64,000 nt of DNA, taken from Gibbula magus (Eukaryota > Mollusca > Gastropoda > Trochida > Trochidae). The stretch is from contig OW388296.1 in NCBI GenBank assembly GCA_936450465.1, positions 35,674,586-35,738,585 of the forward strand, in the 5' to 3' direction. The translations under genes and the position numbers were made by a program. Of this stretch, positions 22,852 through 34,099 are shown in pieces (within the stretch, counting starts at the first letter, position 1; each line of letters opens with the position of its first letter). The notes beneath the pieces were generated by a model. It saw only the letters and a program-made list of their open reading frames with translations. It was not told the DNA's origin and searched no databases.

Positions 22852-23640
22852 ATTATCCCCCGCCACAACGAAGTTGGCGGGGGATATAGAAATGAGTTCC
22901 GTCCGTCTGTGCGTCCGGGCTTTTTCATTCCGGCCTCTAACTTCAAAACCATTCAATATATTTTGCTGAAACTTTGTACAGGTATCAACCAAGAAGTCTA
23001 GATGTGCCTTTTGCTATATAGAAATTTGAGAATTTTTTTTTTTTTTTTACGAATGCAAACAGTCTGGACTTAGAACAAAGGAGAGGGAAAACTATATTCC
23101 GACCTCAAACTTCAAAACTATTCAATATATTTTGCTGAAACTTTATACAGGTATCAACTGAGTTGTCTAGATGTGCCTTTTGCTATATAGAAATTTGAGA
23201 ATATATTTTTTTTTTACGAATGCAAACAGTCTTACTTAGAACCAAGAAGAGATAAAACTATATTCCGGCCTCAAACTTCAAAACTATTCAATATATTTTG
23301 CTGAAACTTTATACAGGTATCAACCGAGTTGTCTAGATGTGCCTTTTGCTATATAGAAATTTGAGAATATTTTTTTTTATTACGAATGCAAACAGTCTTA
23401 CTTAGAACCAAAAAGAGGGAAAACTATATTCCGGCCTCAAACTTCAAAACTATTCAATGTATTTTGCGGAAACTTTATACAGGTATCAACCGAGTAGTCT
23501 AGATGTGCCTTTTGCTATATAGAAATTTCATCACTTATGAGTTATGAGTTATAACAATTTTCAAGAAAGTAAATGCATTATATATTCAAAATGCATAAAT
23601 ATATTAAAAATTCCTACATGGCGGGGGATATGGCCGACTC
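22852..23640. repeat. Tandem-core repeat element (166-169 bp units), pearl/Helentron-like
   Basis: It opens with a hairpin (atcccccgcca ... tggcgggggata) and a ttccgtccgtctgtgcgtccg tract. About four units follow, carrying cttcaaaacnattcaatata, at 22,941, 23,110, 23,276 and 23,442 (steps 169, 166, 166), each with a poly-T stretch. A second ggcgggggata lies at 23,618. The hairpin, tetranucleotide tract and tandem core match the architecture of bivalve pearl elements. ORFs inside are not genes. Confidence 0.75.
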
Positions 23641-23949
23641 TGTCTGCTTGTTTAATTTTGTTGCTCTTTCCAGCGTCATTAATTTTCAAAATATAGATTT
23701 GCTATACATCCCCGTATGTGATTGAAATGTATCTGAAAGGATTCAGAGTTTATTCGTTAAAAGCGAGCGTTTAATTTAAATACACCAAATCAGTCAAAAA
23801 TGACGTAATTTCCCGACGGGTGTATTATTATTAATGCCGATAACTTTTTAAATCGTTCGGTGACCCCAACATTTTCTCACATTTTTAGATAAAAGACACA
23901 ATAAACTTGCTATTTTGAAAAAATAAACGAAGTCTAAAATATTTGATTT

Positions 23950-24612
23950 CATCGTCCCATCTCTCCTTAAGAAGATATTGTTCATGTATGGATTTGGTTT
24001 TGTATGGGAAGCCCAGGGAGTCGGCAACAAAAGTGATTTTCTATGTAATTTTGTTTTAAGAATTAATGATAGATATATACAAAGCATATTTGCAGATATT
24101 AATGGCAGTTCATCTTTAGACTTATATTCTAATATTAAACACACTTTATGTATAGAACCTGTTTCATGTTAAATCGAAAGAATCACGACTAAGAATAACT
24201 TTAATTAGAATAGGTGCCCTGTCAATTCGTAAAAATACTGGAAGAAGAGAAAGAATACCTAGATGTTGTAGATTTTGTAAGCTTTGTGAAAATAATTGAA
24301 GATGAACTGCACTTTTTATTCAAATGTCCAATGTTTAAAGAATTAAGACAGAAATATTTCCCAAATGTACCTGATCATGTTGATATATATTACCTGCAAA
24401 CAAATTTACAATGTAGAAATTATTTTAATATCCTATTCTTGTTTCATAAGAGATGCACTTGTCCTACACACAGGTTTTATTATCAACTTAACTCATAATG
24501 TAAACTTTATTTATTCTTCTCTCTGATGTTTGTCTGTTTTGGTATATAATGTGTTTTTTTGTACGTGGGCGTAAGGCCTTTTACTGAAATAAACGAATTG
24601 AATTGAATTGGA
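23950..24612 (+). pseudogene. 3' fragment of a LINE reverse transcriptase ORF
   Basis: Broken frames carry the C-terminal knuckle typical of LINE ORF2 proteins: EDELHFLFKCPMFKELRQKY at about 24,301-24,360. Compare EDEIHVLLTCPLYIEERNDL in the better preserved LINE at 60.1 kb. Upstream pieces (23,978-24,172) probably belong to the same element. The end is an ATAAA-containing tail with gaattgaattgaattg at about 24,594-24,611. It is 5'-truncated and not functional. Confidence 0.7.
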
Positions 24613-26720
24613 GTTCTTGTGGTTCTACTTAGGTCGAGAAGCTCTACCTGCAACCCCACTGGATAGCAGGTAGAGAGCGACTATGGTTAAAACAGGGGGG
24701 ATTTGCGCATACTGTACAGTATGCATCGTTTTTGCTTTGTTGCGGTTATTTCGCATGACGCACGCATATTCTAATTATGCCCTATCGATTGGAATCGCTT
24801 GCAAGAATTGTTTTCACCTATTTAAAATGTCGACATTGCTTTTTTTAATTTCTTTATTCGGCCGCGAAATCTGCTAGCGTCCCGACGGACTGAAACATCA
24901 ACAAACGCCGCCATCTTGTATACCGGGTGTTTGCATCGACCAATCAAATTGCGTCATACGATTCTAAAAATAGATACAGCGTGGAGTTAATTTATTCATG
25001 GTGACCTCGCATGTTGACGATGTTGGGAGACCCAGCAAGATCTAACGTAAATTCTTCTCGAACTGTTGAAGAGGAGAAACTCTGAGAAATGGAAATATAA
25101 TGTTAAGAAGAAATACATTTTAGTTACTGTTTGTTTTCCAAGAAATAAATAAAATTACGTACATCTGTAGCATCCGATAAAATATGTTTCCTTTTAAAAA
25201 TTACAGCAATTAGAATCGCGACATAATTTTCCAAAAGATAAAACTATCTTCACCGATAATGCTTTATAAATAAATGTTGATACAAAATGTGGTTATTTTT
25301 CAAAATGCAAGAAAATTATGAACGAAATCGTATGGTGTTCACAAAAGATACAAGTCAACATTGATCAAAATTCACGGCTAGATACGCTAATTCAATATCA
25401 GTCTGATTAACATTACGTACGGCAAAAGTATGTTAAGACAATCATAATTCATAATGTATCATAATGGTGTACAAAAAAGAGACTTGAGTGATGTAAATGC
25501 GATATGTGCGGCAACCATGCATCGTGCATATCAGCTTGGTATTCATAAGATAAAGGTCCTCATTTTTAATGAGCTATTCTCTTAATAAATTTTTGAAATT
25601 AAAGTGAATCATATTCTAAAAATAATTTAAGCTTTGAAAGAAATATATGATTTCGAAAAACTATGTGACCACACAAGGTAATGGTTATGCAAAGGCCATA
25701 AGAAAGAGATATGTCGGACTGACAATGATGTAAAATACGACCGTGAACAAATATTTTTTCTTTAAAAGGCTTGAATAAAACAAACATGATGAAGTTATTT
25801 CCACTAAAAAGTGTAAAATATCACCTAAGTGTCAAATTAATTTTTAATTTTACCCCGTATTACACCAAATAGTATTTTATAAGCGTCGATTACTGAGCAC
25901 TTCGCGCGATATATAAAATCGGTTATATTTTGTCAGCATATACTAACAAATGATTTTTATTAATCAACAACACCTTAGTAACAAAAAAGATGTTGTGATT
26001 TAATTTTACATGGGATATAAAATTATTCTTCGGCATAGGATCGACCACAAGACAACAGTTTGTTCCGTTTGGACCACTTGCATGCACGTCTTCTAGACTA
26101 CATTTCGGCACATCGACAGTCAATTCATTACGGGACTAGCCAGTAGCCAAGGCATTTAATGAACAGTATAAACTAATCAATGAATTACATTATCAATTAA
26201 TCAAACTGCTGAAGAGTAACAACCATATTTATGAATAATTTATTTTACAATGTTCACAAATAATGCCAAATTCAAGTTCGTCCCCCACTCTCCGACATCG
26301 CAAGAAGCCAGTACGTGACGCTAATTTTATTCATAGTGACCTCGCTAGTGATCGAGATCGTTTCTGATTGGCTGGCGCTTTCCAAAATGGCAGCGCCCAA
26401 CGTTGTTTCGACAAGTGCCGAGGAGTGAAATGTTTACCTTGAATTGTAAAACAGAACAGCGTTGATAGAACAATATTAAGTTATGAAATATTTAAAAATA
26501 TTATCAAGTAGTGATTCTCGGCATTTTAAGCAAACTGTCACATCAAAATCAAAACATAAGATTTCCACCCAGTTTTAACCATAGCCGTCTTCTGTCGTTA
26601 GTATGCGGCTCGCTGTGTGAGATAGAGCATTCGGACGACAGAGGTTTCGGTCTAGGTTCTACTCTGCATGAACGTTTGGCTAAACTTGGGTTGAGAGGCT
26701 CAACATACTAATTCCTCATT
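24613..26720. other. No gene seen; AT-rich, with loosely repeated flanks
   Basis: The flanks share ctatggttaaaac, direct at 24,681 and inverted near 26,575. A direct repeat of ttattcatggtgacctcgc occurs at about 24,995 and, with one change, at 26,326. CCGCCATCTTG (24,906) and AAAATGGCAGC (26,385) are YY1-like in opposite senses. A minus-strand 66-codon ORF at 25,923-26,123 has no recognised family. The region may be an old transposon; no gene is claimed. Confidence 0.4.
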
Positions 26721-28568
26721 AGCTTACGGTCTTCCAAAAAGGTCAGTAAGTTATCCACGTGACAACATTCTGGTATTCATGCCGTCTAAAAACGAAATTT
26801 TAGACATTGAAAGTACTTTTACCTGAGTTTCTACCACCATCTTGTTGCCATCGTAAACAATCGAATAGAGCTCCTTACAGGGCTCAAAGGGACACAACTC
26901 TATGCATGACTCTGCTTGTTTTGGGACCCGGCGCACCACCCGGCATACGCCGCTGGAAGCCACGTAAGCGGTGGATCAATTCAATCTTTATTTCCCACTA
27001 AAGGGACCTCAGGCCTATCATACATTTACTATTAATAGGGGAAATAGTTGCATATATATATCTACATTATTAGGGTGTTATGACATTTGATCTATAACAT
27101 GAATAGCAAGATTTTGTAACATCTGACAAGTTACATAATGATTTTCAAAGTTCCGCTGGGATGGACATAGCAGTAGCGTTTAGTTTGTAAACTCCATACT
27201 TCTGAGCCATACAACAATATTGGTTTCATTTAACATCAAACATTTTGAAGAAGGTCTTGAGCGATAAGCCACCTAGGACATGTGTCTGTTTTAAAATAAT
27301 AATGAACACTCTTTTAGTTTGCTTTGCTGCCTGATAGGAATGTTTGGCCATGAGAGGTTTCTACCTCAGGCTAAAGGGGAGATGTGTATCGAAAGCGTAT
27401 ACCCTACATATAACAAGGTAATTCAGCAGGAATTGAGGTCTTCTGCTACCTCATCGCTAAAATACTCGGAAGTTCATAAATACATAGTCTATCATTCCAT
27501 TGCGACCATACCCCTATGTTATGTATAAACCTATCTCAGGATTTCTCTATTCACAACTAGGTACGTGCATTTCTCGCAATAATTTCTAAGGAGGTTTCGC
27601 CAGCAGTTCCGAGGTTTGACTACGGCTTGAAGTTTTGACAAACGCTGAAATATAACATCGCAGCAGTTTAAACTCAAACCTTAAGAAAGATTTTGTATCT
27701 AATTGCAAGACCTACACGTATCTCCAAATCAATTCTCAATAAAAGTTTCTGACCTGGATATGAACAAATGTCCGAAACGCAACCATATTGTACATTCATG
27801 AAGTTCATTCCAATGGGGTGCCATCACGAGATGCATACACTTCATTTGCCTGTCATATACTGAACAGCAAAAGAAATGCCAGTCCATTGTAACAATTTCG
27901 TAATAACTGATTGCAAACACTCCCATGAAGTTGTTTGATGCAGAACCCCTGTCTTTGCTGATGTTGATATGACGTGATTTTCATTCAGAATGGTTCTAGG
28001 GTCTCATTTTGGTAAAATGTCAAGGTATTATTCTGTTCCGGTACCATATGGCGTTCCACGAGCATATTTACAGTCCTTGCAAACTATTCAGCATGCAATC
28101 GGCCAATATATCAGTTTCTGAAAATTACATGATTATTTTGCCAAGCATTAACTTCTTAAAAATTGAGGCTAGAGCCATAATTTGGGGCCCTTTTCACAGA
28201 GCAAGTCTGGGATTACAGCACGAGTAATTTGAATTTTACCAGGCTCATGCAGATCATGTTACTATGACAACATGTGACGTTAATTTTCGCGAACTGATAC
28301 CATTTGACTTTGCAATGGTAACCATATGTACTCTACAATACCAATAGCTCAACATGTTCTCTGACATTTACTAATGATGTGTCAAGCCATGTGCTGATAT
28401 GCATACAGAAACTATAACCATTACAACTGGCGCTTCTTTTGCTGTTCAGTATAGCTTGTATACTAAACTGGACATACTTGAATGTAGAGCTGTGATCAAG
28501 TATCTGCGTTTAAAAAATAAAGCCACTGGCTCTGTAGCTCATCAGGTTTTACAAACATTAACTAATTC
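26721..28568. other. No supported gene
   Basis: Only short ORFs are present. Bases 26,970-27,025 (cccactaaagggacctcagg region) look like the inverted 3' tail of a LINE or SINE. A GTG-initiated 70-codon minus ORF next to it ends in a donor-like CAG|GTAAAAG, but shares a repeat word with 49.5 and 52.3 kb, so I do not call it an exon. Confidence 0.45.
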
Positions 28569-28807
28569 AAAATGTCAACTTCTAGGTGAGAGGTTAAACA
28601 AATAGGAATCACTTTAAATGGAGAAGATACAAAAGGTCTTAAGGTCCTTACCTCTCTGACCAATCTTTGACGCCAAAGATAAAATCCCTACACATAAAGA
28701 CAAACTTGAAGATTTAATTCATCACCGTTGTTTCCTTTAAATTACCGTATTTCCTTAATTACACGCCGGGCGTCTATTATTTTCAAACGGCATAGGCGTA
28801 GGAACAG

Positions 28808-28841
<34 letters not shown>
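28808..28841. repeat. Poly-C tract, 34 bp
   Basis: Uninterrupted C34 on the plus strand, followed 15 bp later by a G8 run and then a C6 run. It is capable of G-quadruplex/i-motif folding. Length may be unreliable in the assembly. Confidence 0.95.
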
Positions 28842-28980
28842 ACTTCTGAACCTGGGGGGGGCACGGCCCCCCACTTTTCACCCACGAACAAAATTCAATA
28901 GCGCCTTCTAGGAGCAAAAAGTCTGTGTCAATTTTGAAGAAAATTTATTTTCTCATACTATTTTTTCAGAAACAGATAAT

Positions 28981-29139
28981 ATGACGAGTCCTCACCCTAT
29001 TTTTAACACTAATATGGATGAAAATTTTGATCCTACAGCATCTTCTAGTGAAAATACGACATGGCAACCCCAATTTTCAGACGAAATTGAAAAGAATGTT
29101 GTTCCTATAGCTGTGTTTGGTGGGAGGAGGGTGCTTTGA
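28981..29139 (+). pseudogene. Short ORF (52 codons), possible relic exon of a transposon gene
   Basis: An ATG at 28,981 opens a 52-residue frame (MTSPHPIFNTNMDENFDPTA at its start, VVPIAVFGGRRVL at its end) with mixed, protein-like composition. It is preceded by an acceptor-like tattttttcag at about 28,960-28,970. It lies inside the TA-flanked transposon, so it may be a leftover of the autonomous element's gene. I recognise no family, and it could be chance. Confidence 0.3.
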
Positions 29140-30507
29140 TACGTTTTTAATACGTTTCAAAAATCGGAAAATGGGGATCTTAAATTGCCGAGTTTGTGGC
29201 CCTGGTGGTCCTCAGATGCCATGGCCCAAAAAACCTATTTTAGGCTTTTTCTCCAGAAGTAAGAGCTAGAAAGTAGAAATATCGACTCCTAAGACATTTG
29301 GGATTGAAATTGTACATTTGGTGACCATGTGACCCCTAGTAAGGGCAACATTGGCCACTCCTGAAAACGTATTTAGCTCATCAGACCTGACCTCAAAAAC
29401 CTATTTCGTCTTTCTTCTCTAGAACCAGCTCTGTAGTGACTACAGACAAGTTGGCATCTCGTGTACATACTCCTACTGTCACTCCTTAGATCATGGGTAT
29501 CTTGATTAATAAGGGCCCAAGGAACCACAGCATTAAAACATATTTTCGTCTTATTCTACAGAACCACTGATTCCAGAGAACTGGAATCATTAGTACAGTT
29601 AGCTTGGCAAGCGGAGATTCTGATTCATATGTTTGGTGACCTATTGATCCCTAATAAGGTCCTCAGGGGCCACAAACTCAAGGACTATATTTGTCTTTTT
29701 CTCCAGAACCAGTAACTCTAGAAAGTTGAAGTTCTGTGTACAGGCACCTTGGCAAGTGGGGATTATAATTAAAAGATTTGGTAACTTTTGGGTGTCATGG
29801 TTTTATGACCTTCTACAGAATGAAAAGTCTTTGTATTGGTCTCTTGGATTATGAATTGTAATTTTTCAAACAATATGTCATTTTGGATGCTATTTCAGGA
29901 TTAATTCTGATCGAACTGAGATATGAATGTTCTTTCTCCGTTTCTGGAACAAGTAAAACTTGTCGACTTTATTTCAATCCTATTTTATTTCCATTTTATC
30001 GTGACTTCCGTTGTCTTGTCTGCAAATATTGAAGCTCATACATATCCCTTAGCTTGCAATTACAACTATATGGTCCTGAGTACCCTAACACACGCACTCA
30101 GAAATTCCAAATTGTTGCGATTATGGACTAATCGTGGCCTAGTGTAAACGCAGCATATGCAGATTAAACATTTGTAATAATCATTATCCGAAATATTAAG
30201 AACAAAAGAACTAGGAATATGATACATGCTAACTTTCAACTATCTCGCGAGTATAGGTCTCTGTCCCTTTCACAGCTAGGACATACTGTCCTTTCTCTCG
30301 AAATGAATTATTTCTATTATAATTTTTTTAAATTTCCGCCTTTAAAAATGTGTTAACGGTGCTTATTCTATTCAGGTGCATGTTTCAGTTCAAACACATT
30401 TTCAAATGTTCATTTCTGATTTGATCTAGCTTCAATTTGGTGTATTTTCTTGACATAAAATCGATTTTTTACAGCCACACCTGTGTCAAGTTTGACTTTT
30501 TTTGGCC

Positions 30508-30720
30508 TCAAAAGCAAGGTCACGTGACTTTTTTGGCCCCAAAGTAAGGTCACGTGACTTTTTTTGGCCCCAAAGTAAGGTCACGTGACTTTTTTTTAGC
30601 CCCAAAGTAAGGTCACGTGACTTTTTTGGGCCCCAAAGTAAGGTCACGTGACTTTTTTTTAAGCCCTAAAGTAAGGTCACGTGACTTTTTTTGGCCCCTA
30701 AAGCAAGGTCACGTGATTGT
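30508..30720. repeat. Seven-copy GTCACGTGAC (E-box palindrome) mini-array
   Basis: The 10-bp palindrome GTCACGTGAC occurs at 30,519, 30,549, 30,580, 30,612, 30,643 and 30,676, and as GTCACGTGAT at 30,708. Units are spaced 30-33 bp and separated by T-runs and ggcccc(a)aagtaa. The core CACGTG is the binding site of USF/MITF/TFEB-type bHLH-ZIP factors. Confidence 0.95.
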
Positions 30721-30774
30721 AAATTTAAATAATCAGTGAAACACGCTTTAAACCCCATCCAAAATGACTTAGAT

Positions 30775-30808
30775 CCCCCCCCCCCCTCCCCCCCCCCCCC
30801 CCCCCCCC
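30775..30808. repeat. Poly-C tract with one T
   Basis: C12, T, then C21, close to the right end of the TA-flanked transposon. It mirrors the C34 tract near its left end. Confidence 0.93.
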
Positions 30809-31032
30809 ACCAACACAGACGGGGTATACGGTACGTCCCTATTTGAAGAGCACATCAAATCTCAAGATGAAAAGAGCTTTTCAGGTCATGACCTCTGTGC
30901 CCTATATTCGGGGTCGCAAGATCACAAAATATAAAAGTTAGAATCCAAATTGGCCAAGGAGTCTGTACATGAAATTGCAAGTCTCTAGGGTCAATAGGTT
31001 TTCATGTCATGACCCTTGTGATGTACTGTATC

Positions 31033-32510
31033 AACAAGAGAATTAGTGAGCAAAGCTCACTCATAATACCCCCGCTTTTACATTAACATTGGTCAAAGAG
31101 AAATGTTTGAAAATAGCAAAAGGGTATCAATGTTTAAACTTTTGTATGAAAAGACCGTAACATATATTATTAAAGCAGAGTAAGTATTACACCTCTAAGC
31201 ATGTTTTAGAAGTAAAAGTCAAAGTGGTTTCGTAACATTTGAACATATAGAAGAGCGTTTGCGGGACACCGCAAAAGCAGAGCAGCTCCGAAACTTTGGG
31301 TCCCGCCTTTCCCTGTTCCGCCTTCTCCTCAGCATAAATAAAATGGGATTTTTTTTGGACCAAAATTTGTTCATTATTCAAGTTATTCTTACAAGTTGAA
31401 TCATCACTGGGGTCACTTTTCACAAGTTTGTTCTTAAAACCTATTTCTGATTTCAAAATTGGATCAAAGGATTAACATGGCCTGAACCAATATCTCATGA
31501 CCTTGACCTTGACCTTCAAGGTCACACCATCACTGATTACTTTTCATTGTGTATAACAATCATGCAATGACTCAAAGTGTTCATTGTTAACATAAGGCAT
31601 ATTCACAATAGCATGCTTAAGTTGTGACCTTGCTGTGACCTTGACCTTTGACAGATTTTAGCGAAAACTTTTTCAAATCTTGGTCTATCTCCATAGTTGA
31701 TATATACCAAATAAGAGCCTGACAGCACAAAAAAGTTTGAAGTTATCATGTTTACAAGGATTATTGTAGTAATTAAAGCACTCATGACCTTGACCTTTGA
31801 CCTTGAATGTGAACATGTCAAAATCATTTACCAGATTTATAAGAAAGAAGCTATGTATATGAGGTGTTAATACCTTCTTGGAAACAAGTAGTATTTGAGT
31901 TATGAGCGGAACCAAAAGTGTGACCATAGACGCGCACACAAAGACGCTTAAAAGTGGAAAATCTGAAAAAATAATCATGGAATCTGAGGGAAACATAGAA
32001 AAGGCACATCTAGGGACCATAAAGTGTACATGTATAAAGTTTCATAACAATTGAACAAGTAGTATTTGAGTTATGAGCGGAACCAAAAGTGTAAGCATAG
32101 CCGCGCACACAAAGACGCTTAAAAGTGGAAAATCTGAAAAAATAATCATGGAATCTGAGTGAAACATAGAAAAGGCACATCTAGGGACCATAAAATGTAC
32201 ATGTATGAAGTTTCATAACAATTGAACAAGTAGTATTTGAGTTATGAGCGGAACCAAAAGTGTGACCATAGACGCGCACACAAAGACGCTTAAAAGTGGA
32301 AAATCTGAAAAAATAATCATGGAATCTGAGGGAAACATAGAAAAGGCACATCTAGGGACCATAAAGTGTACATGTATAAAGTTTCATAACAATTGAACAA
32401 GTAGTATTTGAGTTATGAGCGGAACCAAAAGTGTTCCGGACGGACGGACGGACGGACGCGCTGAGTGCTATATACCCCCGACTACTTCGTAGCGGGGGTA
32501 TAATTAATTA
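31033..32510. mobile_element. Pearl/Helentron-like element with 171-bp tandem core
   Basis: The left end has agtgagcaaagctcact and atacccccgc. The right end has ttccggacggacggacgg, a (ACGG)n tract, and a perfect terminal hairpin tacccccgactacttcgtag plus cgggggta. The core repeats with an exact 171-bp period (acaagtagtatttgag at 31,884, 32,055, 32,226 and 32,397). The left half (31,250-31,830) is a tgaccttgacctt-rich block that matches 44,870-45,310. No functional ORF is present. Confidence 0.8.
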
Positions 32511-33443
32511 AAAACATCAATTTCTAAGTTAGAGGTACAGCAAATAGGAAGCACTTTAAATGGAGAAGATGAAATAGGTTTTAAGATCCTTACCCGTCTG
32601 ACCTATCTTTGAGGTCAGAGATAAAATCCCCTACAAATAAAAACACACTTGAAGATTTAATTCATGACTGTTTCCTTTATATTACCTCCCTTTGAAGAGT
32701 GATAAAATCTCAAGATGAACATAGCTTTTCAGGTCATGACCTCTGTGACCTATATTTGGGGTCGCAGGATCACGAAATCTTCAATTTAAAATACACATTG
32801 GCCAAGGAGTCTCCACACAACGGACGGACGCTGGCCAGATGAGCTGAAAATAGAGCCATGGGCTCTGTAGCTCATCAGAATATGTATTGTTTGCAAATCC
32901 GAAAGAAATTGTTCTCAACTTTACTAGAGCTTTTCATAATGGAAAAGAAGTCGAAAATAGATTCTACAATTTAGAATCTCCATTGGCCAAGGAATCTGCA
33001 CACAACATCAGCTCTCGAGACTTTTTAGAACTGGCGAAGAAGATGAACATAGCTTTTTAAGGTTGTGACCCCTGTGGCCCAATTTGGGGTCAACGGTCAC
33101 GAAATCTACTCTTTAGAATCCCCATTAGCCAAGGAGTCTGCACACAACATTTCAGCTCTCTTGACCTTTTTGAACTGGAGAAGGAGATGAAAATAGGTTT
33201 TTAAAGTCGTGACCCCTGTGGCCCTATTTGGGGTCACAGGGTCACCAATTTTACAATTTAGAATCCCCATTGGCCAAGGAGTCTGTACACACAATTTCAG
33301 CTCCCAAGACCAAATGGTTCTGGAGATGAAGACGAAAATGCGAAAAGTTTACAGACGGACGGGGGGACGGACTGACGCCGGCCACCATGCCATGCCAGAT
33401 GAGCTGAAAATATAGTCCATAGAAAATTCTTAAAGATATGTCA
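32511..33443. repeat. Interspersed repeat copy B and degenerate tandem units
   Basis: Holds the uninterrupted sister of copy A (32,520-32,830), then agatgagctgaaaatagagc with an inverted ggctctgtagctcatc end. From 32,970 to 33,420 come about three diverged units of roughly 135 bp (tagaatccccattggcca, aaggagtctgcacacaac). It ends with gacggacggggggacgg and gatgagctgaaaatat. No coding function is seen. Confidence 0.7.
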
Positions 33444-33515
33444 CAGTCTGATAAAAAAAATAGCTGTTTTCAGAGGAATAAAGTTGCAAAATAGTGCATC
33501 TACCGGAATACGAAC
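33444..33515 (+). repeat. Solo end of a MULE-like MITE
   Basis: cagtctgataaaa ... tgcaaaatagtgcatctacc ... aatacgaac matches the 70-bp terminal inverted repeat of the MITE at 59,280-59,723. The opposite end was not found, so this is a truncated copy. Confidence 0.65.
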
Positions 33516-33592
33516 TCATATCGTTCTGGGGTTTTCCCCAACAAATACCGTCTGATAACAGCCTGGACTAACTGCATCGAGGTTAAGGGAGG

Positions 33593-33805
33593 CTATGTCG
33601 AAACATAAATCGTAAACATTTTAAAGTTTTCATGGTCAGGCCAGAAACTTTTGGGGCACCCTTCGTAAACTATCCGCCCAAAAACTAGTCTCTTGTTTAT
33701 AATGTAAGTGAATACTTCAGCGAATATACACAGCAGAGTGATTCCTAAGTAATTGTTCATATCCTGCGTAGTTATCTTGTTTATGGATCGGAAAATAACA
33801 CCTTG
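33593..33805 (-). pseudogene. LINE reverse transcriptase fragment
   Basis: The minus-strand frame carries WSQGVIFRSINK and NNYLGITLLCIFAEVFTYII, then NKRL. This corresponds to the RT region usually reading GxIxPIxKKGD...NYRGITLLS...FTxIxNKRL in LINE ORF2. About 80 codons remain; the rest of the element is not found. Pseudogenic. Confidence 0.65.
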
Positions 33806-34099
33806 GGACCATGTTTCGGCAAATCTTCCATTTTTCAGAATCACGACATGGGCGGCGTACGCCGGTCACATGGTCGGTGTATATGTCGATTAATGAATCA
33901 AGCATGGCCGTTTAACACCATTGCAGCGCAATGTTTTGAGTTTGTACGTGACGAGAATGTCCATGAAAGATCACTTCGAAGTTTTTTGTCAAAGCCACCG
34001 AGTTTGTCAATGATAGCAATGTGTTTCAAGACGGATTGTACTAAATGTGGTAAACCGACATGGGGAGGTAGAGTGTTCATGGCTCAAAAAATTTTGATG
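33806..34099. other. No gene supported
   Basis: Overlapping short ORFs on both strands (118 codons plus, 60-61 codons minus) with no recognised family. Unique-looking sequence between a LINE scrap and the long-TIR element. Confidence 0.35.

Larger units (their letters stand above)
28745..30831. mobile_element. 2.1-kb TA-flanked DNA transposon with poly-C ends
   Basis: The element begins ccgtatttccttaattacac, ends gggtatacgg, and has TA on both sides (28,743-44; 30,832-33). The empty site is visible in the sister repeat at 32,681-32,692 (attacctccct), where a single TA stands. Only about 6 bp of the termini are inverted. Inside are a 34-bp C run near the left end, a C run near the right end, four diverged 140-170-bp units around 29,248-29,800 (ccagaacca words), a seven-copy GTCACGTGAC array, and a 52-codon ORF at 28,981. 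The start resembles the 22-bp TIR of the element at 56,103. Confidence 0.8.
28569..31030. repeat. Interspersed repeat copy A (split by a transposon)
   Basis: Bases 28,569-28,744 and 30,832-about 31,020 match, in order, the single block 32,520-32,830. Shared words include actttaaatggagaaga, gaagatttaattcat, cttttcaggtcatgacctct and ttggccaaggagtct. The two halves are separated by a TA-flanked transposon, which makes the sister copy an empty-site reference. Confidence 0.8.

Noticed and set aside
26751..26963. Minus-strand 70-codon ORF ending in CAG|GTAAAAG, possible exon
   Set aside because: Starts with GTG, has no good acceptor, and its gcggtgta-type word gcgtatgccgggtggtg recurs at 49,535 and in altered form at 52,306, so it is more likely part of a dispersed repeat.
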